Positions 39,401 through 48,941 of a stretch of 64,000 nt of DNA are shown here, in pieces; positions within the stretch are counted from its first letter, which is position 1, and every line of letters starts with the position of its first letter. The stretch lies in NCBI GenBank assembly GCA_008933805.1, contig WBUH01000002.1:91443-155442 (forward strand). The letters are read 5' to 3'. This DNA is from Bacteroidota bacterium (GTDB lineage: Bacteria; Bacteroidota; Bacteroidia; UBA8524). The position numbers and the translations under genes were made by a program. The notes below the pieces were generated by a model. The model was not told where the DNA came from and did no database searches. It worked only from the letters and a program-made list of their open reading frames with translations.

Positions 39401-41892
39401 CTGAGATTGAACTTCCGGTTAAAGAAGACTTCTTACCCAATGTTTACATATCAGCCACACTGATAAAACCTCTTACCAACAGCGGAGTGCCCCTAATGGT
39501 AGCGCATGGCTACGGTAATTTATCGGTAGAAAAGAAAAGCACCATACTGCCTGTGGCTATTACTGCGGTAGAGAAATCACGCTCAACTACCAAACAAAAG
39601 ATTACGGTAAAAACCAAAGCCGAAGCAGGCATACAAGTTACGCTGGCCGTCGTTGACGAGGGTATATTAGCCCTTAAAAACTTCCCCACTCCTGACCCGC
39701 ACGGGCATTTTTATGCCCGCCGAGCCCTTGAGGTAAACAGCTACGATTTATACCCCTTCTTGTTTCCTGAAATATCAAGCCGAAGCACTACAGGTGGTGA
39801 TGGTTACGACCTTGAAAAAAGGGTGAACCCGTTAAGCAATAACCGCGTGAAACTGGTAGCATTTTGGAGCGGAGTACTTACTACCAACAGTAACGGGGAA
39901 GTAACCTATGAGGTGGATTTACCCAAGTTTAGCGGCGATTTGCGCATTATGGCCGTTGCGTACAAAAACGGGAACTTCGGTTCAGGCAGTAAGAATATGA
40001 AAGTAGCCGACCCCTTGGTGGTTACCAGCGGTTTGCCTCGTTTCTTCTCTCCCGGTGATGAAATACAAATGCCTGTAAACATTAGCAACACTACCGCTAA
40101 AAATGCAAACGCCAAAGTAACCGTGAGCATAACAGGGCCGGTACAAGCAATGGAGGGGGCAAATGAAAACGTTACCATAACGGCCAATAAAGAAAACTTG
40201 GTGGTATTTAAACTAAAAGCACTGCCCCAAATAGGCAATGCTAAAATCAAAGTATCCGTACAAGGCTTGGGCGAAACCTTTGTGGATGAAACCGAAATCA
40301 CCGTGCGGCCATCCACCTCGCTACTGAAAAGTACTCTTTCGGGAACCATGAAACCGGGCGAGACTAAAAACTTGGAACTCAACCCCGATTATATTCCGTC
40401 GTCAATAGCAACCAAACTGGTAGTTAGTAAAAACCCGATGGTTGAGTTTATTGATAAATTCAGCTATTTGGTGGGGTACCCTCACGGTTGTGTGGAGCAA
40501 ACGGTATCAGCGGCCTTCCCTCAACTATACTTTGCTGATTTTATGAAAAACTCAGCCATGAAAAACCGCACTTTGCTAAGCAGCGGTGAGGATGACCGCA
40601 ACCCTGAATATAACGTGCGCCAAGCCATTATTAAATTGCAAGGTATGCAACTGTATAACGGAGGTATGAGTTACTGGCAGGGCGGGTATGAAGAATCGTG
40701 GTGGGGTAGTATTTATGCGGCACACTTCTTAATTGAAGCCGAGAAAGCAGGGTTTGATGTAGATAACAACGTGCTCGACCGTTTGCTGGATTATATCACC
40801 TATAAAACAGGCAATAAAGAGTTGGTAGAGTACCGCTATTATACAGGCGAAAACTATGTATACAAAAAGTACGCCTCTCGCGATGTGATATACAGCTTGT
40901 ATGTGCTAAGCCGCGCGGGTAAACCCAACCGCTCGTTGCTCAACTACTACAAAGGCAACAAAGATGTGCTTACTACCGATTCGCGTTATATGTTAGCAGC
41001 GGCCTACGCGCTTATCTCAGATAAGGTATCGTTTAATGAAATGCTGCCCAACGAGTTTGTGGAGTATGACCCCACCAAAGCCACCGGCGGTAGTTTCTAT
41101 TCGCCCGTGCGTAACCTTGCTATATCGTTACACGCCTTGGTTGAAAGCGATATCAACCATAAGCAAATACCCGCCATGGCGCGTAACCTTACCCAACAAT
41201 TAAAAACAGGATATTATTTAAGCACCCAAGAACTTTCGTTTGGCTTCCTTGCATTGGGTAAGTTGGCGCAAAACGCAAACAAGTCTGATGTATCAGCCAT
41301 CATTAAAATTGATGGTAAAACCGTTGGAAACTTCTCAAACAAAGATTTGGTATTGGATAATGCGGTGTTGGGTAACAAAGAAGTAAGCATCACATCTTCG
41401 GGCACAGGAACTTTGTATTATTACTACGAAATGGAGGGAATAAGCGCAACGGGCAAATACGACCAAGTAGATAACTTCTTGCGGGTACGTAAAGAGTTTT
41501 TCGACCGCTTCGGCAACAAACTATCAGGTACCACCTTCAAGCAAAACGAGTTAATTGTTGTGCGTATTTCAATAGCGGCACTGAATAATATGGACATTGA
41601 TAATGTGGTGGTAACGGATATGCTGCCCGCAGGGTTTGAAATTGAGAATCCGCGCATTACCGAGGGACGTGATTATGAATGGACACAAAACCGTGCTTAT
41701 ACCCAACACTTTGATGTACGCGACGACCGTATAAACTTTTACCTGAACCCTGATAACAGGGAGCAGTATATTTACTACACGGTGCGGGCGGTAACCAAAG
41801 GTAAATTTATAATGGGGCCTGTTGGTGCCGATGCGATGTATAACGGCGAGTACCGCTCATACAACGGAGCCGGAACCATAACGATACAATAG
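36457..41892 (+). CDS. Alpha-2-macroglobulin family lipoprotein
   Basis: The 1811-residue protein starts with a lipoprotein signal (MINKLNALFIALLVATLFSC) and is likely anchored in the periplasm. It has the macroglobulin array with the bait region in the middle (residues about 500-1100) and the thioester motif GCVEQ with Cys1345 and Gln1348, so the covalent trap is intact. A Tyr/Glu/Asp-rich insert lies near residues 385-410. Bacterial relatives protect the envelope from proteases. They often pair with penicillin-binding protein 1C, but no such gene is near. A terminator follows. Confidence 0.93.
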   Translation: MINKLNALFIALLVATLFSCSRNPINMVSYVKNFGEEIQTQQNLIFSFNHDVVDETSVGKWDSTEYIQLSPKVEGRFRWASRRELVFSPAKGFKPSTEYKAEFSKKVLKKAENKKLFIGKEYEAVKFHTEYLQPDAISAFWAKGKDGNGIMIRLGVNFNYEVDPAQLKSLMKVSIGGTDASFTPDNTTPGKELFFTINGSPFGKEQSLIVVKFMKGVKLATGDYTTDQEHELSQVLASRYDLVIQNVESGFKDNKGFVRVITSQEIDATALDKAFTLDPNVTNKAELTENGVLITGDFLINNTYSLILKKEFFKGALGGVLKADSRHEVFFGEMPPSISFSSKKAIYLSKSGSRNIGINIVNVPEVQVKIIKIYENNILAYMRGNSYGYYDYYYEEEYYNSDRSYDMDHGGQYSSVVSERTIKTSDLPRINGIATLNLDMPQIDEFKGIYVVQVSSKTDYYLNASKLVSISDIGVISKQTENDLFIYTNSILTAKPLGDVEVHIISNNNQDVFTVKTDSKGFAVVKDFKDKMRHFSPAMLTARLGDDFNYMLLSQTGVETSRFDVGGKREHPSGWDVFIYGDRNIYRPGEKVYFNTIVRNTKWEPVADVPLKVKLVMPNGKEYTSLRKNTNGQGSVDGAFDIAASAVTGSYTIEVYNGNDVLLNSRSIGIEEFMPDRIKSTLTLNKPYYNLTDKVIASIEAVNYFGPPAANRNYEMELRLTRKDFSPKNYSDFNFNVSAKQNFMENLREGKTSDAGLGSQTFELDAAYKDMGLLEGTVFATVFDESGRPVNRSKRFDIVTQPVLYGIKLDDYYLKTHEPMQAKLVAVDRDGKLVANAKGLVQVVQYEWQSVLTRGYNDNFYYTSKRVEKVMESKTIGFGKGETIFTYVPPVSGSYEIRVMREGAERYVAYDFYAYRWGATLTTSFDVSTEGSVDIVFDKEKYEVGDKAKVLFKTPFVGKLLVTIERNGIYDYRVIETDKKSAEIELPVKEDFLPNVYISATLIKPLTNSGVPLMVAHGYGNLSVEKKSTILPVAITAVEKSRSTTKQKITVKTKAEAGIQVTLAVVDEGILALKNFPTPDPHGHFYARRALEVNSYDLYPFLFPEISSRSTTGGDGYDLEKRVNPLSNNRVKLVAFWSGVLTTNSNGEVTYEVDLPKFSGDLRIMAVAYKNGNFGSGSKNMKVADPLVVTSGLPRFFSPGDEIQMPVNISNTTAKNANAKVTVSITGPVQAMEGANENVTITANKENLVVFKLKALPQIGNAKIKVSVQGLGETFVDETEITVRPSTSLLKSTLSGTMKPGETKNLELNPDYIPSSIATKLVVSKNPMVEFIDKFSYLVGYPHGCVEQTVSAAFPQLYFADFMKNSAMKNRTLLSSGEDDRNPEYNVRQAIIKLQGMQLYNGGMSYWQGGYEESWWGSIYAAHFLIEAEKAGFDVDNNVLDRLLDYITYKTGNKELVEYRYYTGENYVYKKYASRDVIYSLYVLSRAGKPNRSLLNYYKGNKDVLTTDSRYMLAAAYALISDKVSFNEMLPNEFVEYDPTKATGGSFYSPVRNLAISLHALVESDINHKQIPAMARNLTQQLKTGYYLSTQELSFGFLALGKLAQNANKSDVSAIIKIDGKTVGNFSNKDLVLDNAVLGNKEVSITSSGTGTLYYYYEMEGISATGKYDQVDNFLRVRKEFFDRFGNKLSGTTFKQNELIVVRISIAALNNMDIDNVVVTDMLPAGFEIENPRITEGRDYEWTQNRAYTQHFDVRDDRINFYLNPDNREQYIYYTVRAVTKGKFIMGPVGADAMYNGEYRSYNGAGTITIQ

Positions 41893-41920
41893 GGGAGAGA
41901 CACCCAAAATATCACAATGT

Positions 41921-41954
41921 AAAAGGCATGAAGTTCAGACTTCATGCCTTTTTT
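41921..41954 (+). terminator. Intrinsic terminator of the macroglobulin gene
   Basis: AAAAGGCATGAAGT (41921-41934) pairs with ACTTCATGCCTTTT (41939-41952) over a TCAG loop, and a T run follows. Confidence 0.92.
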
Positions 41955-41964
41955 GATTGTGAAC

Positions 41965-42400
41965 CTCAATAGAGACGGGTTTTACACCCGTCTAACCCCG
42001 ACGGACATCACAACGTTGCTCTCGACGGGCATAAAGCCCGCCGCTGTTGTAGGGCTTCGTTCGGAATGGTTTAAAACCATTCCGAACGTTATTCCCCAAA
42101 GCCCTGAATTTTAATATTCAGAATAATTTTTGCGTATTCAGTTGGGATTAAATGATGGGCACACTCTCAATAGAGACGGGTTTTAAACCCGTCTATATTC
42201 GTTGGGCATTCCAACGCTGCTTTTGACGGGCATAAAGCCCGTCGCTGTTGTAGGGTTTCATTCGGAATGGTTTTAAACCATTCCGAACGTTATTTTCCAA
42301 AGCCCTGAATTTTATATTCAGGGGCGTAAATGGTTTAGGTAAAGCAATGGGCACACTCTCAATAGAGACGGGTTTCATACCCGTCTAAACCCGTCTGCCC
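41965..42400. repeat. Intergenic hairpin cassette, copy 3 (two tandem units plus a partial third)
   Basis: Units start at 41965, 42166 and 42358 with CTCAATAGAGACGGG. Each complete unit (201 and 192 bases) has module A (GACGGGT...ACCCGTC), module B (GACGGGCATAAAGCCCG), module C (TTCGGAATGG...CCATTCCGAA) and module D (AGCCCTGAATTTTA). The third unit stops after module A. It fills the space between two terminators. Confidence 0.9.
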
Positions 42401-42411
42401 CTGCTGTAAAC

Positions 42412-42444
42412 AAAAAAAGCACCCTGAATTTCTTCGGGGTGCTT
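42412..42444 (-). terminator. Intrinsic terminator of rplU-rpmA
   Basis: On the minus strand AAGCACCC pairs with GGGTGCTT and is followed by TTTTT. It lies 20 bases after the rpmA stop. Confidence 0.92.
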
Positions 42445-42464
42445 GAATATTTTTAAGGAGTACC

Positions 42465-42857
42465 TTATTCTTCGGTTGAAGGGGTTGCTTCAGCAGCAGG
42501 AGCCTCTTCAGCAACTTCTGCTACGGGAGCCTCAACTACAGGAGCAGCAACCTTTGCAGGTTTAGCTTTTGGTGCAGCAGGGGCAGCAACAACAGTTTCG
42601 TCAACAAAAGGGGTAATTGATACAAATGAGCGGTTGTCTTTACGTTTGGTAAACACTACAGTGCCGTCAACCAAAGCAAACAAGGTATGGTCTTTACCGA
42701 TACCAACGTTTTCAGACGGGTGGTGTTTAGTACCACGCTGCCTAACGATGATGTTACCGGCAATAGCCAACTGACCACCGTATATCTTTACTCCCAAACG
42801 TTTACTGTGCGATTCGCGACCGTTTTTCGAACTACCCGCACCTTTCTTGTGAGCCAT
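42465..42857 (-). CDS. rpmA: 50S ribosomal protein L27 with acidic tail
   Basis: The L27 core ([20 protein letters not shown], residues 1-85) is normal and lies near the peptidyl transferase centre in the ribosome. The 130-residue protein carries a C-terminal extension of about 45 residues made mainly of Ala, Pro, Val, Lys and Glu (for example [11 protein letters not shown]). Typical L27 has about 85 residues. The role of the tail is unknown. It is the second gene of the rplU-rpmA operon, 40 bases after rplU. Confidence 0.95.
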   Translation of the reverse strand: MAHKKGAGSSKNGRESHSKRLGVKIYGGQLAIAGNIIVRQRGTKHHPSENVGIGKDHTLFALVDGTVVFTKRKDNRSFVSITPFVDETVVAAPAAPKAKPAKVAAPVVEAPVAEVAEEAPAAEATPSTEE

Positions 42858-42897
42858 AGTATTATTCTTTTAAACTTACGTTGAACTAATTAAAAAA

Positions 42898-43212
42898 TTA
42901 AGCTGTGATACCGTCGATTTTAATCTTGGTAAATTGTTGACGGTGACCGTTTTGTTTTTGGTAGCCTTTGCGGCGTTTTTTCTTAAAAACGATAACCTTA
43001 TCGCCTTTCAAGTGCTCAAGCACTGTGGCGGTTACTTTAGCGCCTTCAACAGTGGGAGTGCCAACTTTAACGTTTCCGCCATTATCCACCAACAACACTT
43101 TATCAAAGCTAAGGCTTTCACCTTCGTTGTGGGCGTTTAAACGGTGAACGAAAAGATTTTGGTCTTTCTCCACTTTAAACTGCTGACCGGCAATTTCTAC
43201 TATTGCGTACAT
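42898..43212 (-). CDS. rplU: 50S ribosomal protein L21
   Basis: The 104-residue protein begins [18 protein letters not shown] and contains the [21 protein letters not shown] and [15 protein letters not shown] segments that mark L21, a 23S rRNA-binding protein of the large subunit. A GTG three bases upstream is less likely as start. A TATCTTTG box lies 23 bases upstream. It forms the usual pair with rpmA. Confidence 0.97.
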   Translation of the reverse strand: MYAIVEIAGQQFKVEKDQNLFVHRLNAHNEGESLSFDKVLLVDNGGNVKVGTPTVEGAKVTATVLEHLKGDKVIVFKKKRRKGYQKQNGHRQQFTKIKIDGITA

Positions 43213-43234
43213 CACTTTTATTTTTAAAGGACGG

Positions 43235-43242
43235 CAAAGATA
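43235..43242 (-). promoter_or_regulatory. -7 box of the rplU-rpmA promoter
   Basis: On the minus strand TATCTTTG fits TAnnTTTG exactly. The -33 region is T-rich without a clean TTG. Confidence 0.55.
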
Positions 43243-43386
43243 CGAAAGTTTATGAAAAATAAAAACCTACACATCACTTTTTAAACAAGTTGAATACGTG
43301 TCACTTGAGAGTCATTTTAAAATCCATTGCAACTATTTGTTTATACAGCAAGTCTTTTAGGCCATACATTATAACCTAATTACTAT

Positions 43387-44556
43387 ATGAAAAACAATCG
43401 TTTACACCTATTATTCAGTCTTCTCACCCTTTGTTGCCTTTTGTCTTTTGGCTGTAAAGACAAAGACAAAAACGACACTCCGTCGCCAACTAACAATAAT
43501 TCCGGACCTTCGTTGTTGTCAGGGGCTCAAACAGGGCAGGCATACACAGGCTCAATCAGCGACTTCACATTGGCGTTCAACAACAACTCAGTTGTGTTGC
43601 TGGCTGCTCAAAACTCTACCGGAAAAATTTATGCCATCGATTTGAAAGACAACGATGCTACCAAAGCAGCCGCAAACACAATTTCGGCACCTGTTACTAC
43701 CTTTAGTACCAACATAGCATCAAGTTTGGGTATTGCTGTAAGCTCTATCAGCTATGTAAACATTGAAGTAAACCCAATTTCAAAAGCGGTGTATGCATTG
43801 GTGCGTAACACTCAAAACAACAACCAAACATTGTTTAAAATTACCAATGCCGGTACTACTATCGAGCAGTTAGATGTAAGCAATGTAAGCTACAGCACTA
43901 TTAATTTCTCAAGCAACGGCCAGTTGATTAACGACATGACTTGGGGCGATAACACTTTATACTTTAGCTACAGCCATGCTTCAACGTTGGATGGTTCTAT
44001 AGCCACAGCTGTTGCTCCTTTTGCTCACAACTCATCGGCAACATCACGCGCTACAACCGTGTACAAAAGCAATTGGGGCGGTAACTATTTTACCAGTGCT
44101 CCTCTTGAAAGCATGACTTATGGTGAAGTAGACGGTGAAAAACGCTTGATGGGTGTTACCGTATGCGCTCCCGGTTATTCATTCAAAACCAGCGAAATAA
44201 CCACCGGTAGCGGATTGTTGCAGGTAAAAGAATATTTTAACCTAAACACGGGTATAGCGCAAAAAGTATTTTGCGTAACCAGTAACAATAACACCTATAT
44301 GATTGAAGTACACGAGGATGGACGTATTGTTCGTGTGGGTGAGAGATACTTGAACGAAAGCGAGAATGCTAATCAGAATGGCCGTTGGATTATGACCTAC
44401 CAAAACGGTGGTTTGGCTCCTGCACCCGGATTGACTGAGCAAGAGTTGAAACTGATTGCTCCTGCCAATACCTACGTGTTAGCTTCAAAATACAGCGAGA
44501 CTAAATTGTTGGTGATTAGCCGTCAAGGCGGTCAACTTTCATTATTAGATATTTAA
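43387..44556 (+). CDS. Lipoprotein of unknown function
   Basis: The 389-residue protein has a lipoprotein signal (lipobox LSFGC at residues 19-23) followed by a charged, Asn/Pro/Ser-rich linker (KDKDKNDTPSP). The remaining sequence has many short beta segments (VVLLAAQNSTGKIYAIDL, KAVYALVRNTQNNNQTLFKI, TYMIEVHEDGRIVRVG) that look like propeller blades, but I do not recognise a named family. It lies 22 bases upstream of another lipoprotein gene, probably in one operon. Confidence 0.75.
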   Translation: MKNNRLHLLFSLLTLCCLLSFGCKDKDKNDTPSPTNNNSGPSLLSGAQTGQAYTGSISDFTLAFNNNSVVLLAAQNSTGKIYAIDLKDNDATKAAANTISAPVTTFSTNIASSLGIAVSSISYVNIEVNPISKAVYALVRNTQNNNQTLFKITNAGTTIEQLDVSNVSYSTINFSSNGQLINDMTWGDNTLYFSYSHASTLDGSIATAVAPFAHNSSATSRATTVYKSNWGGNYFTSAPLESMTYGEVDGEKRLMGVTVCAPGYSFKTSEITTGSGLLQVKEYFNLNTGIAQKVFCVTSNNNTYMIEVHEDGRIVRVGERYLNESENANQNGRWIMTYQNGGLAPAPGLTEQELKLIAPANTYVLASKYSETKLLVISRQGGQLSLLDI

Positions 44557-44578
44557 TTGACTATAGCGCCGATAAACC

Positions 44579-45685
44579 GTGAAGCAGAATTTAATAAAGG
44601 TATGGGGGCTGATATGGGTTGTGGTAATAGCAGCATGTGGTGATAAAAAACAATCAGCGCAACCGGCAATTGATGCAAGCAATCCCTATAAACCAATTAT
44701 AAAAATTGCTGTAACCGCTACACAGGCGCAACAAGCACAAAAGGCCGGATGGGAAACCATATCCGGCCTTTTTGTGATTAATAATGGCATTGCCGCTACA
44801 ACTCCTATCGGTTGCCAATACAATTTTACCAACGATACCTTGTACTTCACTCCCCGCCAACCTTTAGGGGTCAATATGCAATTTGCAGTACTGTACATTA
44901 CAGGTAGTGATACAGTAAGAACAGAGTATGCAACTCCCGCAACTCCAAAAGATATTTCAGTACCAGCTGTAGCAGGAATTTACCCCCTCGCTGATACTGT
45001 ACCGGCAAACATTCTCATGTTTCATGTTACGTTTACCAAACCAATGATAGAAGATGTGCAAACGTATAAGCAAATAAAACTGTTGGATGAAAAAGGGGTG
45101 GAAAAGCAGATGGTATGGCGACACAAATCAAACTGGGCAGATGATGGAAAACATTTAGTGTTGATGCTGCACCCCGGCAGGGTGAAACGTGGCATACATT
45201 ATTTTGAAAAAGAGGATAAATTATTTGAAGAGGGGAAAAAGTACACATTGGTAATTACTTCTGTATTGCGTGATAGGGATAACCAGCCGCTTGAAAAGGA
45301 GTTTACAAAAACATTTGTGGTGACTGCTGCTGATAGGGTAATCCCCACATTTAAACAGCCGCATTTAGTAGTGCCCCAAAACGGTACGCAACAACCGCTT
45401 GAAGTTGTATTTGATGATAAAATGGATTTCGGTACCATGCAAATAGGCCTTGAAGTGAAAGACAATATGGGTAATAAAGTAGAGGGCTTTGTACACCCCA
45501 TAAATGATAAGGTGTGGGCTTTTGCTCCTGCTAAGTATTGGCAATCAACAGGATATAAGTTACAGTTAAATTCCTATGTCACCGACTTATCAGGTAACCA
45601 TTTAACCCGCCGTTTTGAAGAGGAGGATATCGAAGAGATGAAACAGCAGCAAACCATTGAGGTTGCTTTTACGCCAAAGCAGTAA
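44579..45685 (+). CDS. Lipoprotein with Ig-like domains
   Basis: The 368-residue protein starts at GTG and has a lipobox (VVVIAAC, Cys at about 20). Two regions with the bacterial Ig-like (Big/SbsA) style follow: VPAVAGIYPLADTVPANILM with FHVTFTKPM, and HLVVPQNGTQQPLEVVFDDKMDF. Such domains pack in rod-like surface proteins. It starts 22 bases after the previous lipoprotein. The role is unknown; it may form part of the same envelope structure. Confidence 0.72.
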   Translation: MKQNLIKVWGLIWVVVIAACGDKKQSAQPAIDASNPYKPIIKIAVTATQAQQAQKAGWETISGLFVINNGIAATTPIGCQYNFTNDTLYFTPRQPLGVNMQFAVLYITGSDTVRTEYATPATPKDISVPAVAGIYPLADTVPANILMFHVTFTKPMIEDVQTYKQIKLLDEKGVEKQMVWRHKSNWADDGKHLVLMLHPGRVKRGIHYFEKEDKLFEEGKKYTLVITSVLRDRDNQPLEKEFTKTFVVTAADRVIPTFKQPHLVVPQNGTQQPLEVVFDDKMDFGTMQIGLEVKDNMGNKVEGFVHPINDKVWAFAPAKYWQSTGYKLQLNSYVTDLSGNHLTRRFEEEDIEEMKQQQTIEVAFTPKQ

Positions 45686-45932
45686 ACGTTACTTACTTGC
45701 ATTGCCTGTAAAGTGAACCCGTTACTATTGGGGTAAAAAAATAGTAAAAACTATCAAAAAAACACGATAATGTATTCATAAAAAGCACTTTAAATAGGGT
45801 CATTTTATGGTAAAAAGATCGTTGTTTAAATAACTTTATCTAAGAAACAGCACCAATCGTTTACAAAAATTTGTTTTTATACAAAAATAAGGTAAACTTT
45901 TAGCCCATTATTTCAAACCAATCTAATCTTTT

Positions 45933-48900
45933 GTGAGGGCTTTATCAGTGGCAATTGATTGTATTCTATTCTACAGTAAAAAAATACTGTTAGGTATATT
46001 ATTATTGTTTTTTTCAGTGATTTTTGTGCGCGGTCAAGTGCCCGGGATGAAGGTATACTCACAGTTTGATGGGTATACGGCAACCATTGGTTATGTAATT
46101 ACACAAGACGATAAAGGGTTTATTTGGGTTGGTACTGATAAAGGAGCCATTTGTTTTGACGGCAAGCGGTTTAAGGTGATTGACGACCGCATGGGGTTGA
46201 TAGACCAAGAGATACTAATGGCCGCCCCTTGTAACGATGGCAGGGTGATGCTGGTACCTTTGCTTAATAATATATCGTATTATCAAGATGGAAAGGTTAT
46301 TACGCCGCAACAAAACCCAAGCTTAAAGCAAGTACGTAACAAACAGATTAATCATACCCGTATTGATAAATCAACCGGCAAAATATGGCTGTGTGATGAA
46401 GGGGTAAACAAAACTATTTTTTGTTTTTATGACGGCATTGTAACAAAGCAAAAGCTGGATATTGGTATTGGTTTTTTTTCGATAACGGTAATAAACAACC
46501 GCATCTTAATGCAGTTAAAAGACGACCGTAGAACCCTGCTGTGGTATAATGTATTGACCCACAAGAAGGATACACTGCGCATTCCTTTTGATTATTCTAT
46601 AACATCTCTAATAAATGTAAGCGTTACAGATGATGCAAAGCTTCTTGTTATTAATGATGTTGGCCGAGAAAAAATAACGGGTTACAGGATAGAGGGCGAT
46701 ACAGGGATTAAACTGTTTGATAACTATACGCAAGGCCCTTTGTATCATGTGGTAGTAGATAGAAATAATCATTTATGGATACTATCAAGCGATAACGGTA
46801 TTGAATATTGGGGTGATATAACAAAAATAACCAACTCATCATCTCCTGTAAGCTTGTTTAAGAATGTTACAATTAATCATTTGTTTGTTGATAAAGATAA
46901 TAACGTGTGGTTGACGACACGCGGAGACGGGTTGTTTTTTCTTTCGCAAAAGCATTGGCAAAACGCGCTGCAAACCATGCCGTTAAAACTTGCAGATATG
47001 AACCCTGATTGCGTAACCGGTGATAGAGGGGAAATATTTTTTGGCCATAAAAGAGCAAAACTCTCAATACTTAAAAACAATAAGGCAACCGTATTTGAGT
47101 TGCCCGTAAGAAGAAACCAATCGCTATCTATTATCAAACCTGTAAATGATAAAATTGTAATTGCGGGCAGGGATAATATGATGTATCTGAGTAGTACCGA
47201 AAACCCTACACAGCTAATAAAGTTGCATAACATACATACAATAAAGGATGTAACAAATTATAAGGATAAGACCTTACTAATGGCTACGCATGATGGAGTG
47301 TATATAGTAACGGCAAATGGAGACGGAACCACCGAAACGGAGCAATGCCTTTATTACGGTAGGTCAACCTCAGTTAGTATCACCGAAAATGGAGTTATAC
47401 TGATTGGTACACCAAACGGACTGTATGTAAAGCAATCAGTAATAGCTCCAAGCAATAAAGTAAAACACCCAGTTTTGAGCGAGGCACACATTACAGCATT
47501 AACGCTTGCAGGCAAAGAACACATATTAGTAGGCACCAGTGTAAACGGGCTATACACTTATAACTATAAAACGGGCGAGATAAAGCAAGTAAATAATGTA
47601 ATAAATCAAAGCACCGGTAGCATTGAGCAGATATACCCCCAAAACGATTCAATTTATTGGTTATCTACCGATAGAGGAGCTTATAGTATCCGTTTTGATA
47701 AAGCGATGGTAGATAAAGACGTAAAAATCTACACGTTTTTTGATGGTCTGCCTTCAAATAACGTATCATCAATATATTCACAAAACGACACTGTTTATTT
47801 AACCACATCAGGCGGGTTAGGTATACTTTTGCCAAATAGAGAAATTACTACAGCTTCTCACCCTCCGGTGGTTTGGCTATTGACAGCCAAGTATAGCGAT
47901 ACAGCAATACAGTTCCCTCAGAAACTTACCATAGGTCCCGGACAAAACGATGTTCAATTATCATTAAGCGCAATCTCCTATGAGAGTTTTGGCAATATAA
48001 AGTATCAATACAGGTTGTTGGGATTAACCGATAATTGGGTAACCACTGAAAGCCCGGATATAAGCTTCAGCGGATTACCGCCGGGGCAATATCAGTTACA
48101 AGTGTTTGGCTTAAACTATAACGGCGTAAAAAGCTTAAAAGTCCTTACACTCCCCATAATTGTTTTACCCTCATTTTGGCAAACATGGTGGTTTATGCTG
48201 TTTATAGCAGTGTTTATACTTGTTTGCATAGCATTTTTAATACTATGGTGGGTGCAGCGATACAAAAGCATACATTACAAGCAGTTGCAGCAAAAACGAA
48301 AATTGGCTGAATTGGAACTGGAGGCCATTAAAGCCCAGATAAACCCGCATTTTGTGTTCAATTGCCTAAACTCAATACAGGTATTTAGTTATAAAAACGA
48401 GCACGATTTGGTAAAACAATACATCAACCTGTTTGCTAAGTTGATACGCCAAACCATGCAGTACTCGCAAGAAACATTTATTACGTTGGGCGAAGAACGT
48501 GAGTACCTTATCAATTACCTTAAGCTTGAAAAAATACGGTTTAAAGATAAGTTGAATTACAAATTGTGGATGGATGAATCATTAAGCTCTACTACATTAA
48601 TACCGGCCATGCTTGTGCAACCTTATGTTGAAAATGCGTTGAAACACGGAGTAGCGGCGGTAAGAGACAGGGAAGGGTTGGTTGAAATTAACTTTTTTAA
48701 GAATGAAGAGGGGGGATTGATAATAACCATTGAAGATAATGGCCCGGGGTTGCCTGCACAAACTACTAACAACAGCAGAAAAACACTAGGCATGCGGCTA
48801 TCAGGAAGCAGGGCACAAACGTATAATCAGTTGTTTAATTTAAATGTACAAGTTCATATAAGGGCAAATACTGTTATGGGGTATGGAACCGTTATAGAAT

Positions 48901-48941
48901 TAATAATACCATCAATTGCACATGAAAACACAAAATTTTAG
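45933..48941 (+). CDS. LytS-type sensor kinase with propeller sensor
   Basis: The 1002-residue protein starts at GTG and has a signal anchor (about 15-33), two-component regulator propeller repeats (about 45-640, for example FIWVGTDKGAICFDGKRF), a Y_Y_Y domain (about 665-735) and one membrane helix (WWFMLFIAVFILVCIAFLIL). The kinase part is of the His_kinase (LytS/YehU) type, with the phospho-acceptor His in INPHFVFNCLNSIQ and an ATPase with EDNGPGL. The partner response regulator overlaps by 20 bases. The ligand is unknown. Confidence 0.93.
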   Translation: MRALSVAIDCILFYSKKILLGILLLFFSVIFVRGQVPGMKVYSQFDGYTATIGYVITQDDKGFIWVGTDKGAICFDGKRFKVIDDRMGLIDQEILMAAPCNDGRVMLVPLLNNISYYQDGKVITPQQNPSLKQVRNKQINHTRIDKSTGKIWLCDEGVNKTIFCFYDGIVTKQKLDIGIGFFSITVINNRILMQLKDDRRTLLWYNVLTHKKDTLRIPFDYSITSLINVSVTDDAKLLVINDVGREKITGYRIEGDTGIKLFDNYTQGPLYHVVVDRNNHLWILSSDNGIEYWGDITKITNSSSPVSLFKNVTINHLFVDKDNNVWLTTRGDGLFFLSQKHWQNALQTMPLKLADMNPDCVTGDRGEIFFGHKRAKLSILKNNKATVFELPVRRNQSLSIIKPVNDKIVIAGRDNMMYLSSTENPTQLIKLHNIHTIKDVTNYKDKTLLMATHDGVYIVTANGDGTTETEQCLYYGRSTSVSITENGVILIGTPNGLYVKQSVIAPSNKVKHPVLSEAHITALTLAGKEHILVGTSVNGLYTYNYKTGEIKQVNNVINQSTGSIEQIYPQNDSIYWLSTDRGAYSIRFDKAMVDKDVKIYTFFDGLPSNNVSSIYSQNDTVYLTTSGGLGILLPNREITTASHPPVVWLLTAKYSDTAIQFPQKLTIGPGQNDVQLSLSAISYESFGNIKYQYRLLGLTDNWVTTESPDISFSGLPPGQYQLQVFGLNYNGVKSLKVLTLPIIVLPSFWQTWWFMLFIAVFILVCIAFLILWWVQRYKSIHYKQLQQKRKLAELELEAIKAQINPHFVFNCLNSIQVFSYKNEHDLVKQYINLFAKLIRQTMQYSQETFITLGEEREYLINYLKLEKIRFKDKLNYKLWMDESLSSTTLIPAMLVQPYVENALKHGVAAVRDREGLVEINFFKNEEGGLIITIEDNGPGLPAQTTNNSRKTLGMRLSGSRAQTYNQLFNLNVQVHIRANTVMGYGTVIELIIPSIAHENTKF

